Shown here piece by piece: positions 26,284 through 35,020 of a stretch of 51,215 bases of DNA (positions are counted from its first letter, which is position 1; each line of letters starts with the position of its first letter). The translations under genes were made by a program, and so were the position numbers. This stretch comes from Sphingomonas bacterium. Its GTDB lineage: Bacteria; Pseudomonadota; Alphaproteobacteria; Sphingomonadales; Sphingomonadaceae. The DNA lies in contig NZ_JAQGLK010000067.1 in assembly GCF_028292925.1 (NCBI RefSeq), positions 1-51,215 of the forward strand, read 5' to 3'. The notes under the pieces were generated by a model. The model worked only from the letters and a program-made list of their open reading frames with translations, was not told the DNA's origin and made no database searches.

Positions 26284-27260
26284 CAGCTGCGGCCTTCCGT
26301 CCTCGGGCCGACGCGCTCGGCGCCGCCACGGGCACTCTTGTCGGCCGCCGCCGGCAGCCGCGGCCGCAGCCCGAGCGTCAGGAGCAGCGACGAGGAGACG
26401 TATACCGACGAGTAGGTGCCGACGACGATGCCGAGCATCATCGCGGCGGTGAAGCCGCGCAGCACGTGCCCGCCGAACAGCAGCAGCGCCGCCAGCGCGA
26501 GCAGCACCGTGACGGAGGTCATCACCGTGCGTGGCAGCGTCTCGTTCACCGAAAGATCGATCAGCGCGCGCATGTCCATCTGCCGGTACTTGCGCATATT
26601 TTCGCGGATACGATCGTCGATGACGATCTTGTCGTTGATCGAATAGCCGATGATCGTGAGGAACGCGGCGACGATGTTCAGATCGAACTCGAACTGGGTG
26701 AGCGCAAAGAAACCCAGCGTCATCAGCAGATCATGCGCGATCGCGATGAACGTCGACACGCCGAACTGCCATTCGTAACGAAACCAGCTGAACAGCGCGA
26801 TCGCGATCATCGCGATCAGCACGGCCAGGATACCGTTGCGGATCAGCTCGCCCGAAACCTTGCCCGAAACGGTATCGTAGCGCGGAAAGGTCACGCCCGG
26901 GTTGGTCGCCTGAAGCGCGGTCTTGACCTTGTTGACCACCGCGTTCGTCGCGCCCTCATCCGCGCTTTGCGGCAGCGGCAGGCGGATGGAGACGGTGTTC
27001 GGATCGCCGAACTGCTGCAGCGAAGCCTCGCCGACCTCCAGCCGATCGACCGTGGAGCGCACCGTATCGAGCGAGGGCCGCTCCGGGAACTTGGCCTCGA
27101 TCATCAGGCCGCCGACGAAATCGACGCCGAGGTTGAGCCCGCGCGCGGCGACCAGGCCGATCGCCAGCACGGTCAGCAGGGCGGTCAGCCCGAACGCCCA
27201 GTTGCGCAGCCGGACGAAGCCGATGTTCGTATTGTCCGGGACGAGTTTGATGAGACGCAT
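26283..27260 (-). CDS. secF: protein translocase subunit SecF
   Basis: Membrane partner of SecD that uses the proton gradient to pull proteins through the SecYEG channel. The 325-residue protein has six membrane segments and the family features GVDFVGG near residue 46, a periplasmic P1 region, and the later ALTQFEFDLNIVAAFLTIIG and GYSINDKIVIDDRIREN motifs. The length is normal. It is 16 bases downstream of secD and overlaps the following Mth938 gene by one base. Confidence 0.96.
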   Translation of the reverse strand: MRLIKLVPDNTNIGFVRLRNWAFGLTALLTVLAIGLVAARGLNLGVDFVGGLMIEAKFPERPSLDTVRSTVDRLEVGEASLQQFGDPNTVSIRLPLPQSADEGATNAVVNKVKTALQATNPGVTFPRYDTVSGKVSGELIRNGILAVLIAMIAIALFSWFRYEWQFGVSTFIAIAHDLLMTLGFFALTQFEFDLNIVAAFLTIIGYSINDKIVIDDRIRENMRKYRQMDMRALIDLSVNETLPRTVMTSVTVLLALAALLLFGGHVLRGFTAAMMLGIVVGTYSSVYVSSSLLLTLGLRPRLPAAADKSARGGAERVGPRTEGRS

Positions 27261-27276
27261 GGTCGCGGATCCCGGA

Positions 27277-28887
27277 TCAGATATGGAGTTCGGTCGGCCG
27301 GTGCCGGCGCAGATAGCTGGCCGCCATCATCCGCGTGAAGAACACCGCGGTGAAATAGGAGACGAAGATACCGATCAGCAGCACCACCGCAAAGCCCTTC
27401 ACCGGGCCGGAACCCAGCATCAGCATCACCAGACCGGAGATGAAGTGGACGGTGTTCGCCTCGAAGATCGTCCGGCTCGCTTCCTTGTAGCCAAGCTCGA
27501 CGGACTGCATCGGCGATCGGTTGCGGCGCTTCTCCTCGCGGATGCGCTCGTTGATCAGCACGTTGGCGTCCACCGCCGTGCCGATCGTCAGCACGAACCC
27601 GGCGATGCCCGGCAGGGTCAGCGTGGCGTTGAAGATCGCCATGACGCCCAGGATGATCAGCACGTTGATGACCACCGCCATGTTCGCATAGACGCCGAAG
27701 CGGCCATAGGTGAGCAACATGAAGACGATCACTGCGATGGTGGCGATCACCGAGGCGAGCACGCCGGCGCGGATCGAATCGGCGCCAAGCTGCGGCCCGA
27801 CGGTCCGCTCCTCGATCACCTTCAGGGCCACCGGCAGCTTGCCGGATCGCAGCGCGATGGCGAGCTGATTGGCGCTTTCCACGGTGAAGTTGCCGGAGAT
27901 CTGGGCCGAACCACCGAGGATCGGCTCGTTGATGTTCGGCGCGGAGAGTACCTGATTGTCGAGGATCATCGCGAACGGCTTGCCGACATTCTCCTGCGTC
28001 ACGCGGGCGAACTTGCGGCCGCCGGCGCTGTCGAAGCGAATGTTGACGACCGGGCGATTGTTCTGCTGGTCGAAGCCCTGGCTGGCGTCGGCGAGTTCGT
28101 CGCCGTTGATGATCGCGCGGCGCACCACGGCAATCGCCTTCACCCCGGACGGACTGTCCGGATAGGATAGCACCTGGCTACCGATCGGCGCCCGCCCGGC
28201 GGTGAGCGCGGCGACATCGCCGCTGCCGACCTGGTCGACCAGCTTGAATTCGAGTTTGGCGGTGCGGCCGAGCAGCGCCTTCAGCGCCTCCGGGTTCTGG
28301 AGGCCGGGCACCTGGACGACGATCCGGTTGTTGCCCTGGCGGATGATCGTCGGCTCGCGCGTGCCGAGTTCGTCGATGCGCTTGCGCACGACCTCGGTGG
28401 CCACCTGCATCGCATTGTCGATCGCGGCGGTCAGGCCCGACTGGGTCGGCGTCATCACCACGCGGGTGGAATCGACGACGCGCACGTCCCAGTCGCGCTG
28501 GCCGGTCACCCCGACGCCATCGGTAAGCGTGCGAATCGCCTCGACCGCGGTGTCGAGCTGGGTGCTGTCCCGCACCATGAAGGAGAGCGAACCGCCCGCC
28601 GTGGAGATGTCGCCGATCGAGACGCGCGGCCGGTTGGTGCGCATCTTGTCGCGGACCTGATCCTCCATCGCGGCCAGCCGCTGACGCGCGACATCGGCGG
28701 TGTCAGCCTCGAGCAGGATGTGGCTGCCCCCGGACAGATCGAGCCCGAGGTTGATGCGCGGCACCTTGCTCACATCGACCACGCGGGCCAGCGTCGCCTC
28801 TGGAATAAGGCTCGGGATCGCGAACGCGATACCGATCGCGATTACGGCGAGGATGGACCAGATCTTCCAGCGCGGGAAATCGAGCAT
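27277..28887 (-). CDS. secD: protein translocase subunit SecD
   Basis: Large inner-membrane subunit of the SecDF complex, which helps complete export of unfolded proteins after SecA. The 536-residue protein has an N-terminal membrane segment (WSILAVIAIGIAFAIPSL), the P1 head starting GLDLSGGSHILLE, a conserved IDGD-free middle, and five further membrane segments from about 370 on, with ANVLINERIREE and FTRMMAA at the end. It follows yajC by five bases and precedes secF, the standard order, so the four genes form one operon. Confidence 0.96.
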   Translation of the reverse strand: MLDFPRWKIWSILAVIAIGIAFAIPSLIPEATLARVVDVSKVPRINLGLDLSGGSHILLEADTADVARQRLAAMEDQVRDKMRTNRPRVSIGDISTAGGSLSFMVRDSTQLDTAVEAIRTLTDGVGVTGQRDWDVRVVDSTRVVMTPTQSGLTAAIDNAMQVATEVVRKRIDELGTREPTIIRQGNNRIVVQVPGLQNPEALKALLGRTAKLEFKLVDQVGSGDVAALTAGRAPIGSQVLSYPDSPSGVKAIAVVRRAIINGDELADASQGFDQQNNRPVVNIRFDSAGGRKFARVTQENVGKPFAMILDNQVLSAPNINEPILGGSAQISGNFTVESANQLAIALRSGKLPVALKVIEERTVGPQLGADSIRAGVLASVIATIAVIVFMLLTYGRFGVYANMAVVINVLIILGVMAIFNATLTLPGIAGFVLTIGTAVDANVLINERIREEKRRNRSPMQSVELGYKEASRTIFEANTVHFISGLVMLMLGSGPVKGFAVVLLIGIFVSYFTAVFFTRMMAASYLRRHRPTELHI

Positions 28888-28892
28888 GACGA

Positions 28893-29231
28893 TCAGTCGT
28901 TGGCAGGCTTGGTGCCGCCGGCCGGGCGGACATCGGAAAGCGTCGCCTTGACGGCGCGCACACGAACGCCCGGCGCGATCTCGATCTCCACCTCGTTATC
29001 GTCGACGCGGGTGACCCGGCCGATCAGCCCGCCGCCGGTGACGACGGTATCGCCCTTCTTGGCGGCGTCGATCGTCGCGCGCTGTTCCTTCAGACGCTTC
29101 TGCTGCGGACGGATCAGCAGGAAGTAGAAGACGATGAAGATGAGGACCAGCGGCGCCATCTGCAGGAAGATGGCGGCGCCACCAGGGGCAGGCTGACCGG
29201 CAACCTGGGCGTAAGCGGGGGATGCGAACAT
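28893..29231 (-). CDS. yajC: preprotein translocase subunit YajC
   Basis: Small inner-membrane protein associated with SecDF. The 112-residue form begins MFASPAYAQVAGQ, has one membrane segment at about 24-42 (IFLQMAPLVLIFIVFYFLLI), the conserved IRPQQKRLKEQ after it, and a cytosolic tail with GDTVVTGGGLIG and VEIEIAPGVRVR. Some frames read 30 codons further upstream, but the ATG at 29231 gives the family start and has AGGAAG upstream. It heads the yajC-secD-secF-Mth938 operon. Confidence 0.95.
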   Translation of the reverse strand: MFASPAYAQVAGQPAPGGAAIFLQMAPLVLIFIVFYFLLIRPQQKRLKEQRATIDAAKKGDTVVTGGGLIGRVTRVDDNEVEIEIAPGVRVRAVKATLSDVRPAGGTKPAND

Positions 29232-29427
29232 GCGGACTCGGCTTCCTGGAAGCTGGACGGCGCGGGCAGAATGGCGCGCCTGAAGGGAAGCCGCGCGCCT
29301 ATCACGTTCGCCGCGTCGCATGCAACCGCCCAGGGCGGCAGGGCCCTGCCCGTGGCCGGCTTGCGCGGGCCGCGTGCAAGCACGCTTGCAAGTCCCGGCG
29401 GCTGTCCCTAAAGCGCGCCTCCTGGAT

Positions 29428-29504
29428 CGGGGCGTAGCGCAGCCTGGTAGCGCATCAGACTGGGGGTCTGGGGGTCGCAGGTTCGAATCCTGTCGCCCCG
29501 ACCA
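29428..29504 (+). tRNA. tRNA-Pro (anticodon GGG)
   Basis: The sequence from CGGGGCG to an encoded CCA folds into a full cloverleaf: acceptor CGGGGCG/CGCCCCG, D arm GCGC...GCGC, anticodon arm TCAGA/TCTGG enclosing CTGGGGG (anticodon GGG, reading CCC), and T arm with GGTTCGAATCC. A T-run (GCTTTTTTC) follows at once and may end transcription. It is a single tRNA between the yajC operon and the next gene. Confidence 0.95.
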
Positions 29505-29623
29505 GCTTTTTTCGTGGGAGCAGCCGGCCGACAGGCCGGCCGCCTGGCACGGCGGCAGAGCCCGCCGGCCGGCCCTCCCCGCACATACCGACTATCCTGC
29601 TTGAGTATTCCGCACGAAGCGAA

Positions 29624-29652
29624 GCAGCGGCCGCCTTGTCGGCTGCCGCTGC
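29624..29652 (-). terminator. hairpin after the 112-aa membrane protein gene
   Basis: On minus, GCAGCGGCAGCC (29652-29641) pairs with GGCGGCCGCTGC (29635-29624), twelve positions with one mismatch and a five-base loop. It starts ten bases after the gene stop. No real T-run follows, so it is a likely but weak terminator. The remaining part of the 29505-29661 gap holds other GGCCGGCC-rich repeats and no gene. Confidence 0.5.
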
Positions 29653-29661
29653 TCTGGTGCG

Positions 29662-30000
29662 TCAGCCGACCTTGATCTCGGACGCATCGCCATGCGTGAG
29701 ATGGCCCGGCGCTGCGGGCTCGGCGGGTATGGCGCCCGGCGCGGGGGGCGGCGGCACCGGCGCAGAGGCCGATTTCGGCCGGTTGAGCCGCCCGGAGAAC
29801 AGCAACGCCGCAGCGATCGCCGCCGACCCCACGGCGATACCGGCGACACCGGCCACGATCCGCTTGTCCACTCCACCGATCCGTTCAGGCTCTTCGTCGC
29901 GCCGGGCGGAGTCGGTTGCACCATCGTTGGCGACGTGCGGCGCCGGGGTGGCAGGCCACGGCGGAGTGGCGGCTTCGGGCAGCGGTGGCTTGTGCGTCAT
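29662..30000 (-). CDS. hypothetical single-pass membrane protein, 112 aa
   Basis: A 112-residue protein with a proline- and alanine-rich N-terminal arm ([20 protein letters not shown]), one membrane helix at about 47-68 ([20 protein letters not shown]), and a proline-rich C-terminal arm ([20 protein letters not shown]). This low-complexity, single-helix design looks like a membrane-anchored protein with disordered flanks, but I recognise no family. A ribosome binding site, AGAGGACG, precedes the ATG. It is divergent from hslV. Confidence 0.7.
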   Translation of the reverse strand: MTHKPPLPEAATPPWPATPAPHVANDGATDSARRDEEPERIGGVDKRIVAGVAGIAVGSAAIAAALLFSGRLNRPKSASAPVPPPPAPGAIPAEPAAPGHLTHGDASEIKVG

Positions 30001-30192
30001 GCGTCTCGTCCTCTTGTTTCATCCGGTCGCGCTGCACGGTGCCGGCTACCGACCTGCATCGGCATCCGGCGCCCGGTGCTCGTCAACCAACCCGCCCTGA
30101 ACGCAGCAGCAGCGAATTGGGTGCCAGCCGCGATGATTGCGGAGCGCGGGTCGGCCGCCCATATCGCCACCATCGAGACAAGCGGAGCAGGC

Positions 30193-30747
30193 ATGGGCGA
30201 AGACAAAATCGGCTGGCACGGCACGACGATCCTGTCGGTACGGCGCAGCGGCAAGGTGGTGGTGATCGGCGACGGCCAGGTTTCGATGGGTCAGACGGTG
30301 ATGAAGCCGAACGCCCGCAAGGTTCGCCGCCTGCACGACGGATCGGTTATCGGCGGCTTCGCCGGGGCGACCGCGGACGCCTTCACGCTGTTCGAACGGC
30401 TGGAACGCAAGCTGGAGCAGCATCACGGGCAGTTGATGCGCTCCGCGGTCGAGCTTGCGAAGGACTGGCGGACGGACAAGTTCCTGCGCAATCTGGAGGC
30501 GCTGATGATCGTGGCCGACAAGGATGTCAGCCTGATCCTCACCGGCAATGGCGACGTTCTGGAGCCCGAGTCCGGGATCGCCGCGATCGGATCCGGCGGT
30601 AATTACGCGCTCGCCGCAGCCCGCGCACTGGTCGACTATGAGGCGGATGCCGAGACGATCTGCCGCAAGGCGATGGGCATCGCCGCGGATGTCTGCGTCT
30701 ATACGAACGATCGGCTGACGCTGGAGACGCTCGACTCTACGTCCTGA
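30193..30747 (+). CDS. hslV: ATP-dependent protease subunit HslV
   Basis: Proteasome-like peptidase that forms a double ring and works with HslU to degrade damaged proteins in the cytosol. The 184-residue precursor starts [10 protein letters not shown], and the catalytic Thr is residue 11, giving an exposed TTILSVRR after removal of a ten-residue leader; in E. coli only the Met is lost. Conserved [13 protein letters not shown] and [10 protein letters not shown] are present. ATG 30193 has GGAG five bases upstream; the frame is open further but without family sequence. hslU follows 74 bases downstream. Confidence 0.96.
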   Translation: MGEDKIGWHGTTILSVRRSGKVVVIGDGQVSMGQTVMKPNARKVRRLHDGSVIGGFAGATADAFTLFERLERKLEQHHGQLMRSAVELAKDWRTDKFLRNLEALMIVADKDVSLILTGNGDVLEPESGIAAIGSGGNYALAAARALVDYEADAETICRKAMGIAADVCVYTNDRLTLETLDSTS

Positions 30748-30821
30748 GCGCCCCTCCCCGCTTTTTCTATCACTCAACGTCCGTGCCCGGCGCCGGGGCG
30801 AACGATGTACCGGAACCCCAT

Positions 30822-32123
30822 ATGAACGACGCTCTCACCCCGAAATCCATCGTCGCCGCGCTCGATGCGCACATCGTCGGCCAGTCGGACGCCAAGCGCG
30901 CGGTGGCCGTGGCGCTGCGCAACCGCTGGCGCCGCCAGCAGCTCAGCCCCGAACTTCGCGACGAAGTTTCCCCCAAGAACATCCTGATGATCGGGCCGAC
31001 GGGGTGCGGCAAGACCGAGATCAGCCGCCGTCTGGCCAAGCTGGCGGACGCACCGTTCGTAAAGGTGGAGGCGACCAAGTTCACCGAGGTCGGCTATGTC
31101 GGCCGCGATGTCGAGCAGATCGCCCGCGACCTCGTCGAGGAAGCGGTGCGGCTGGAAAAGGAACGCCGCCGCATCGCCGTGAAGGACAAGGCGGAGGAAG
31201 CGGCGCTGGCCCGGCTGCTAGACGCGCTGGTCGGCAAGGAAGCGAGCGAGGCGACGCGCGCCTCGTTCCGCCAGCGTTTCGCGGACGGTCACCTGGACGA
31301 CAAGGAGGTCGAGCTGGAACTGGCCGACAGCGGCGGCGCGCCCATGGAGATACCCGGCATGGGCGGGCAGATCGGCATGATCAACCTCAGCGACATGATG
31401 GGCAAGGCGTTCGGGGGCAAGCCGCCCAAGCGCCGCAAGCTGAGCGTGCGCGCCGCGTGGAACGCGTTGATCGAGGAGGAAGCGGACAAGCGCCTCGATC
31501 AGGATGAGGTCAATCGCGTCGCCCTGGCCGACGCAGAGGCAAACGGCATCGTCTTCCTGGACGAGATCGACAAGATCGCCGTCTCCGACGTGCGCGGCGG
31601 GTCCGTCAGCCGCGAGGGGGTGCAGCGCGATCTGCTGCCGCTGATCGAGGGTACAACCGTCGCGACGAAGTACGGCCCGATGAAAACCGATCACGTACTC
31701 TTCATCGCTTCCGGGGCGTTCCACGTCGCGAAGCCATCCGATCTGTTGCCCGAGCTGCAGGGCCGCCTGCCGATCCGCGTCGAGCTGAAGGCGCTGACCG
31801 AAGCGGATTTCGTCCGGATCCTGACCGAAACGCGCGCCAGCCTGGCGGAGCAATATCGTGCGCTGATCGCCACCGAGGGCGTGACGATCGCGTTCACCGA
31901 GGACGGCATCGCCGCCATCGCGCGGATCGCCGCCGAGGTGAACGCCAGCGTGGAGAATATCGGTGCGCGCCGGCTTCAGACGGTGATGGAGAAACTGCTG
32001 GAGGAAGTAAGCTTCGATGCCGAGGATCGTCGGGGCGAGGCGCTGACCGTGGACGCTGCCTATGTCGAAAAGCAGCTGGCGGCGATCGCCCGCAACACCG
32101 ATCTGAGCAAATACGTACTCTGA
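30822..32123 (+). CDS. hslU: ATPase subunit HslU
   Basis: AAA+ unfoldase that feeds substrates into the HslV ring. The 433-residue protein shows Walker A GPTGCGKT at 58-65, GYVGRDVEQ next, an inserted I domain (about 110-240, rich in charged residues), Walker [10 protein letters not shown] and the sensor region near [12 protein letters not shown]. Its C-terminus ends NTDLSKYVL, the conserved tail that docks into HslV. The length is normal. It follows hslV in the usual order and is probably cotranscribed, although a separate promoter in the 74-base gap cannot be excluded. Confidence 0.97.
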   Translation: MNDALTPKSIVAALDAHIVGQSDAKRAVAVALRNRWRRQQLSPELRDEVSPKNILMIGPTGCGKTEISRRLAKLADAPFVKVEATKFTEVGYVGRDVEQIARDLVEEAVRLEKERRRIAVKDKAEEAALARLLDALVGKEASEATRASFRQRFADGHLDDKEVELELADSGGAPMEIPGMGGQIGMINLSDMMGKAFGGKPPKRRKLSVRAAWNALIEEEADKRLDQDEVNRVALADAEANGIVFLDEIDKIAVSDVRGGSVSREGVQRDLLPLIEGTTVATKYGPMKTDHVLFIASGAFHVAKPSDLLPELQGRLPIRVELKALTEADFVRILTETRASLAEQYRALIATEGVTIAFTEDGIAAIARIAAEVNASVENIGARRLQTVMEKLLEEVSFDAEDRRGEALTVDAAYVEKQLAAIARNTDLSKYVL

Positions 32124-32235
32124 TCGGCGGGCGGTAACCGGTCGATTTCTTGGGCCCGGAGACCATGCAGGTTAAAGCCGGACCCTTTTGGGCGTGGGAG
32201 AATTGGTGGGCTGACAACCATGCGGAGTCCGTTTC

Positions 32236-32577
32236 ATGAACGAACCAGAACGCAAGCCGCTACGCCCCGCGATAATCGCGGTGGTCCTCATCGCCCTGGC
32301 CGCTACCCTCCCGGGATACTTCGCCACGCAGATGCTCGACGTCGGCGGCCGCAACAACAGCGCCGTCGGGTTGTCGGCGGCGATGCTGGCAGGAGTGTTC
32401 TGCCTCAGCGTGATCGTGGGTCTGGTGTTGCTCCTTTCCGGACGAAGCAGGCCGGGCGGTAACCGGCGCGTGGCGCTTGTCGCGACGCTGGTCGTGGCCG
32501 TGTTCCTGCTACTGGTCGCCTTTGCTGCGGGAACGAGCAGCACGGAACCGGCATCCACCACCATCGAGGCCAGCTAA
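32236..32577 (+). CDS. hypothetical membrane protein, 113 aa
   Basis: A 113-residue protein with three predicted membrane helices at about 13-32 (AIIAVVLIALAATLPGYFA), 46-67 (AMLAGVFCLSVIVGLVLLL) and 80-98 (VALVATLVVAVFLLLVAFA). The N-terminus MNEPERKPLRP is short and basic, so it is likely cytosolic. No family is recognised. It follows hslU by 112 bases, and a perfect ten-base hairpin (32583-32592 with 32603-32612) lies five bases after the stop and may terminate transcription. Confidence 0.7.
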   Translation: MNEPERKPLRPAIIAVVLIALAATLPGYFATQMLDVGGRNNSAVGLSAAMLAGVFCLSVIVGLVLLLSGRSRPGGNRRVALVATLVVAVFLLLVAFAAGTSSTEPASTTIEAS

Positions 32578-32582
32578 CCGCT

Positions 32583-32612
32583 CCGCACGCTCCCGAACCG
32601 TCGAGCGTGCGG
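32583..32612 (+). terminator. hairpin after the 113-aa membrane protein
   Basis: CCGCACGCTC at 32583-32592 pairs perfectly with GAGCGTGCGG at 32603-32612 around a ten-base loop, five bases after the stop of the small membrane protein. It lacks a T-run, so it is a probable but incomplete terminator. Confidence 0.5.
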
Positions 32613-32675
32613 CCCAAGCGTGGCGGTTTCGCTGTCGCTCGACAATGCGGCAGCGAGCCGCCACAGGCCGCGGCC

Positions 32676-33338
32676 ATGAGCATCCACACCATTCTCGCCT
32701 GGCTCGCCGGCATCATCATCGCCGTCATCTCGGCAACCGGCTATGTCGGTATCGCTCTGCTGATGGCCATCGAGAGCGCGTGCATCCCGCTCCCGTCCGA
32801 GATCATCATGCCGTTTGCCGGCTATCTGGTCTCGACCGGCAAGCTGAACATCTGGTGGGTGGCGACGGCCGGGGCGATCGGCTGCAACATCGGATCGATC
32901 GCGGCCTATGAAGCGGCCAAATGGGGCGGACGGCCGTTCGTCGCCAGGTTCGGCAAGTATGTGCTGGTGAGCCTGGAGGATCTGGACCGGGCCCAGCGTT
33001 TCTTCGAGAGGTTCGGCAGCGCCGCGGTGCTGGTGTGCCGGATGCTGCCGGTGGTGCGATCGTTCATCGCCTTTCCGGCCGGGCTGGCGCGGATGAACCT
33101 CGTCAAGTTCCACGTCTATACGTTCGTCGGATCCTGGCCGTTCTGCTTCGCGCTCGCGCTCGTCGGCCGCGAGCTGGGCGAGGCGTGGCAGGAGGATCCG
33201 CGGGTCAAGGCGCTGTTCCACCAGCTCGACGCGGTGATCCTCGGGCTGATCGTGATCGGGGGCATCGGGTTCGTCTGGCACAAGCTTCGCCAGAGCAGCG
33301 ACGACGAACAGCAGATCGAGGAAGAGCGCAAACGCTGA
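32676..33338 (+). CDS. DedA family membrane protein
   Basis: A 220-residue inner-membrane protein of the DedA (VTT/SNARE-associated) family. Diagnostic stretches are ESACIPLPSEIIMPFAGYL near residues 31-50 and GRPFVARFGKYVL, with FFERFGSAAVLVCRMLPVVR later on, the last containing the conserved arginine. Four to five membrane helices are expected. Family members take part in lipid flipping, undecaprenyl phosphate recycling and resistance to envelope stress, but the substrate here is unknown. The tail (SSDDEQQIEEERKR) is charged and likely cytosolic. Confidence 0.92.
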   Translation: MSIHTILAWLAGIIIAVISATGYVGIALLMAIESACIPLPSEIIMPFAGYLVSTGKLNIWWVATAGAIGCNIGSIAAYEAAKWGGRPFVARFGKYVLVSLEDLDRAQRFFERFGSAAVLVCRMLPVVRSFIAFPAGLARMNLVKFHVYTFVGSWPFCFALALVGRELGEAWQEDPRVKALFHQLDAVILGLIVIGGIGFVWHKLRQSSDDEQQIEEERKR

Positions 33339-33378
33339 AGGCGGCGGCACCCGGGCAAAACCCGGATACCGCCGCCTT
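33338..33378. terminator. bidirectional hairpin between dedA-like and helicase genes
   Basis: AAGGCGGCGG at 33338-33347 pairs perfectly with CCGCCGCCTT at 33369-33378, with an inner CCGGG/CCCGG stem at 33351-33355 and 33361-33365. It sits at the stop of the DedA gene and 29 bases from the stop of the convergent DEAD-box helicase gene, so it can end both transcripts. The T-rich flanks are modest. Confidence 0.75.
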
Positions 33379-33406
33379 CTGATTCGTCGGCGCTAGCCTC
33401 AGCGGA

Positions 33407-34720
33407 TCAGCGGCCGCCGGTGGTGCGCACCGCATTCTTGTGGGCACCGACGCCGCTCTTGACGCCACGCGGCGGGAAGCGGCGCTTGGGCTGCTCGCCG
33501 GCACCGTGGCGCTGCTCGCGACCACCGCGACCCTCGTCATGGCGACGCGTGGTCGGCAGGACTGCGGGCAGCTTGGCCTTTTCCGCCACGAAGTTCTCCG
33601 GCAGCGGCATCATCTCGAGCTTGACGTGGGTCAGCTTCTCGATCGAGCGGAGGTAAGGCCGCTCGTCGTCCGCGACGAAGGCCATCGCGATACCCGTCGC
33701 GCCGGCGCGCGCGGTGCGGCCGATGCGGTGGACATACTGCTCGGCCACGTTCGGCAGCTCGAAGTTGAAGACGTGGCTGATGCCGCCGACATCGATGCCG
33801 CGCGCCGCAATGTCCGTCGCGACGAGGATCTTGATCTCGCCGCTGCGGAACATGGCCAGCGCCCGCTCGCGCTGCGGCTGGCTCTTGTTGCCGTGGATCG
33901 CCTCCGAACGGACGCCCGCGGCCGCCAGGTTCTTCACCACCCGATCGGCACCGTGCTTGGTGCGGGTGAAGACGAGCGCGCGGTCGATCGGCTCGGACTT
34001 GAGCTTCATCGTCAGCAGCGCCTGCTTCTCGCCCTGCGTCACGAACGTCGCATATTGCTCGACGCGCTCCGCGGTGGTCGACTGCGGCGCGACCGACACC
34101 TTGACGGGATCGTTGAGGAACCGATCGCCCAGTTCCGCGATCGCCTTCGGCATCGTCGCTGAGAAGAACAGCGACTGACGCTTCTTCGGCAGCATCGTAT
34201 CGATGCGCTTGAGCGCATGGATGAAACCGAGATCGAGCATCTGGTCGGCCTCGTCGAGCACGAAGATCTCGACGTTCTTCAGGCTCAGCGCGCGCTGGTC
34301 GATCAGGTCGAGCAGCCGGCCGGGGGTGGCGACGAGAATGTCGACGCCCGCCTGAAGCTGGCGCATCTGCCGGCCGATCGGCACGCCGCCGAACACCGTC
34401 ATCACGCTCAGGCGCAGGAACTTGCCGTACTGGACGAAGCTCTCGGCGATCTGGCTGGCCAGTTCGCGCGTCGGCGCCAGGACGAGCATGCGGCAACCCT
34501 GCGGCGGCCGCCCCTTGGGATTGTTCGAGAGGTAGTGGAGCGAGGGCAGCGCGAACGCGCCGGTCTTGCCGGTGCCGGTCTGCGCGATGCCGCACAGATC
34601 GCGGCCGTCCAGCAGCGGCGGGATGGCCTGCACCTGAATCGGGGTCGGAACGTCGTAGCCCTTGGCCGCGAGCGCCTTCTGGATCGGCTCGGCCAGGCCG
34701 AGTTCGGAAAATTTGGTCAA
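33407..34720 (-). CDS. rhlE: DEAD-box RNA helicase (RhlE-like)
   Basis: ATP-dependent RNA helicase that unwinds short duplexes and remodels RNA-protein complexes. The 437-residue protein has the Q motif before VPTPIQVQAI, motif I AQTGTGKT at 46-53, PTRELA, GG, TPGRL, motif II DEAD at 156-159, SAT, and the C-terminal RecA domain with ARGIDV and HRIGRTARAG. The tail is rich in Arg and Gly (GGREQRHGAGEQPKRRFPPRG), typical of RhlE. It starts with TTG at 34720; an in-frame TAA 18 bases upstream rules out an earlier start. The start lies in an inverted repeat, described separately. Confidence 0.95.
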   Translation of the reverse strand: MTKFSELGLAEPIQKALAAKGYDVPTPIQVQAIPPLLDGRDLCGIAQTGTGKTGAFALPSLHYLSNNPKGRPPQGCRMLVLAPTRELASQIAESFVQYGKFLRLSVMTVFGGVPIGRQMRQLQAGVDILVATPGRLLDLIDQRALSLKNVEIFVLDEADQMLDLGFIHALKRIDTMLPKKRQSLFFSATMPKAIAELGDRFLNDPVKVSVAPQSTTAERVEQYATFVTQGEKQALLTMKLKSEPIDRALVFTRTKHGADRVVKNLAAAGVRSEAIHGNKSQPQRERALAMFRSGEIKILVATDIAARGIDVGGISHVFNFELPNVAEQYVHRIGRTARAGATGIAMAFVADDERPYLRSIEKLTHVKLEMMPLPENFVAEKAKLPAVLPTTRRHDEGRGGREQRHGAGEQPKRRFPPRGVKSGVGAHKNAVRTTGGR

Positions 34721-34760
34721 AGGACGTGCTTTCGCTTAAGCGCGCATGCCGCACGTCCTT
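34720..34760 (-). promoter_or_regulatory. inverted repeat and tiny ORF ahead of the helicase start
   Basis: On minus, AAGGACGTGC (34760-34751) and GCACGTCCTT (34729-34720) are perfect ten-base arms with a 21-base loop; the second arm ends at the first base of the TTG start. A Shine-Dalgarno-like AAGGA in the first arm precedes ATG CGC GCT TAA (34747-34736), a three-codon reading frame inside the loop. This could be a translational control element. The rest of the gap (34761-35020) holds no gene I can support. Confidence 0.5.
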
Positions 34761-34926
34761 GTCAGACGCACCGCCGGCGGGTGTTTCTGACAACCCGCGT
34801 GAATAGGGAAGCCTCTAGGGGGCAACGTCGTAAGTGGGGGAGCTCAGCCCTGCCATTTGGAAGCGACAGGATATCACGCTGCTCCGTCCGGACACCCGCG
34901 GTGCGGACGTCGACGTTGAGGCGCAT

Positions 34927-34989
34927 ATGGCACGGCGGATGCTGCGGCGCAAGATGCTCCGCGGAAAACGTCTGCGACAACGCCCTTGA
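34927..34989 (+). CDS. possible arginine-rich mini-ORF, 20 aa
   Basis: MARRMLRRKMLRGKRLRQRP is coded by 34927-34989, with GAGG five bases before the ATG. Eleven of twenty residues are Arg or Lys. The frame is short enough to arise by chance in this GC-rich sequence, and no homologue can be checked here. It ends 31 bases before the Nfu start and could act as a leader or be meaningless. Confidence 0.2.
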   Translation: MARRMLRRKMLRGKRLRQRP

Positions 34990-35020
34990 TCCTGCTGCCC
35001 GGACGGCCCAAATCGGCACC

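Noticed and set aside
29505-29661. GGCCGGCC-rich repeats after tRNA-Pro as an attachment site or mobile-element scar
   Set aside because: No integrase, direct repeat of the tRNA end or phage gene is present; the sequence is simply GC-palindrome rich.
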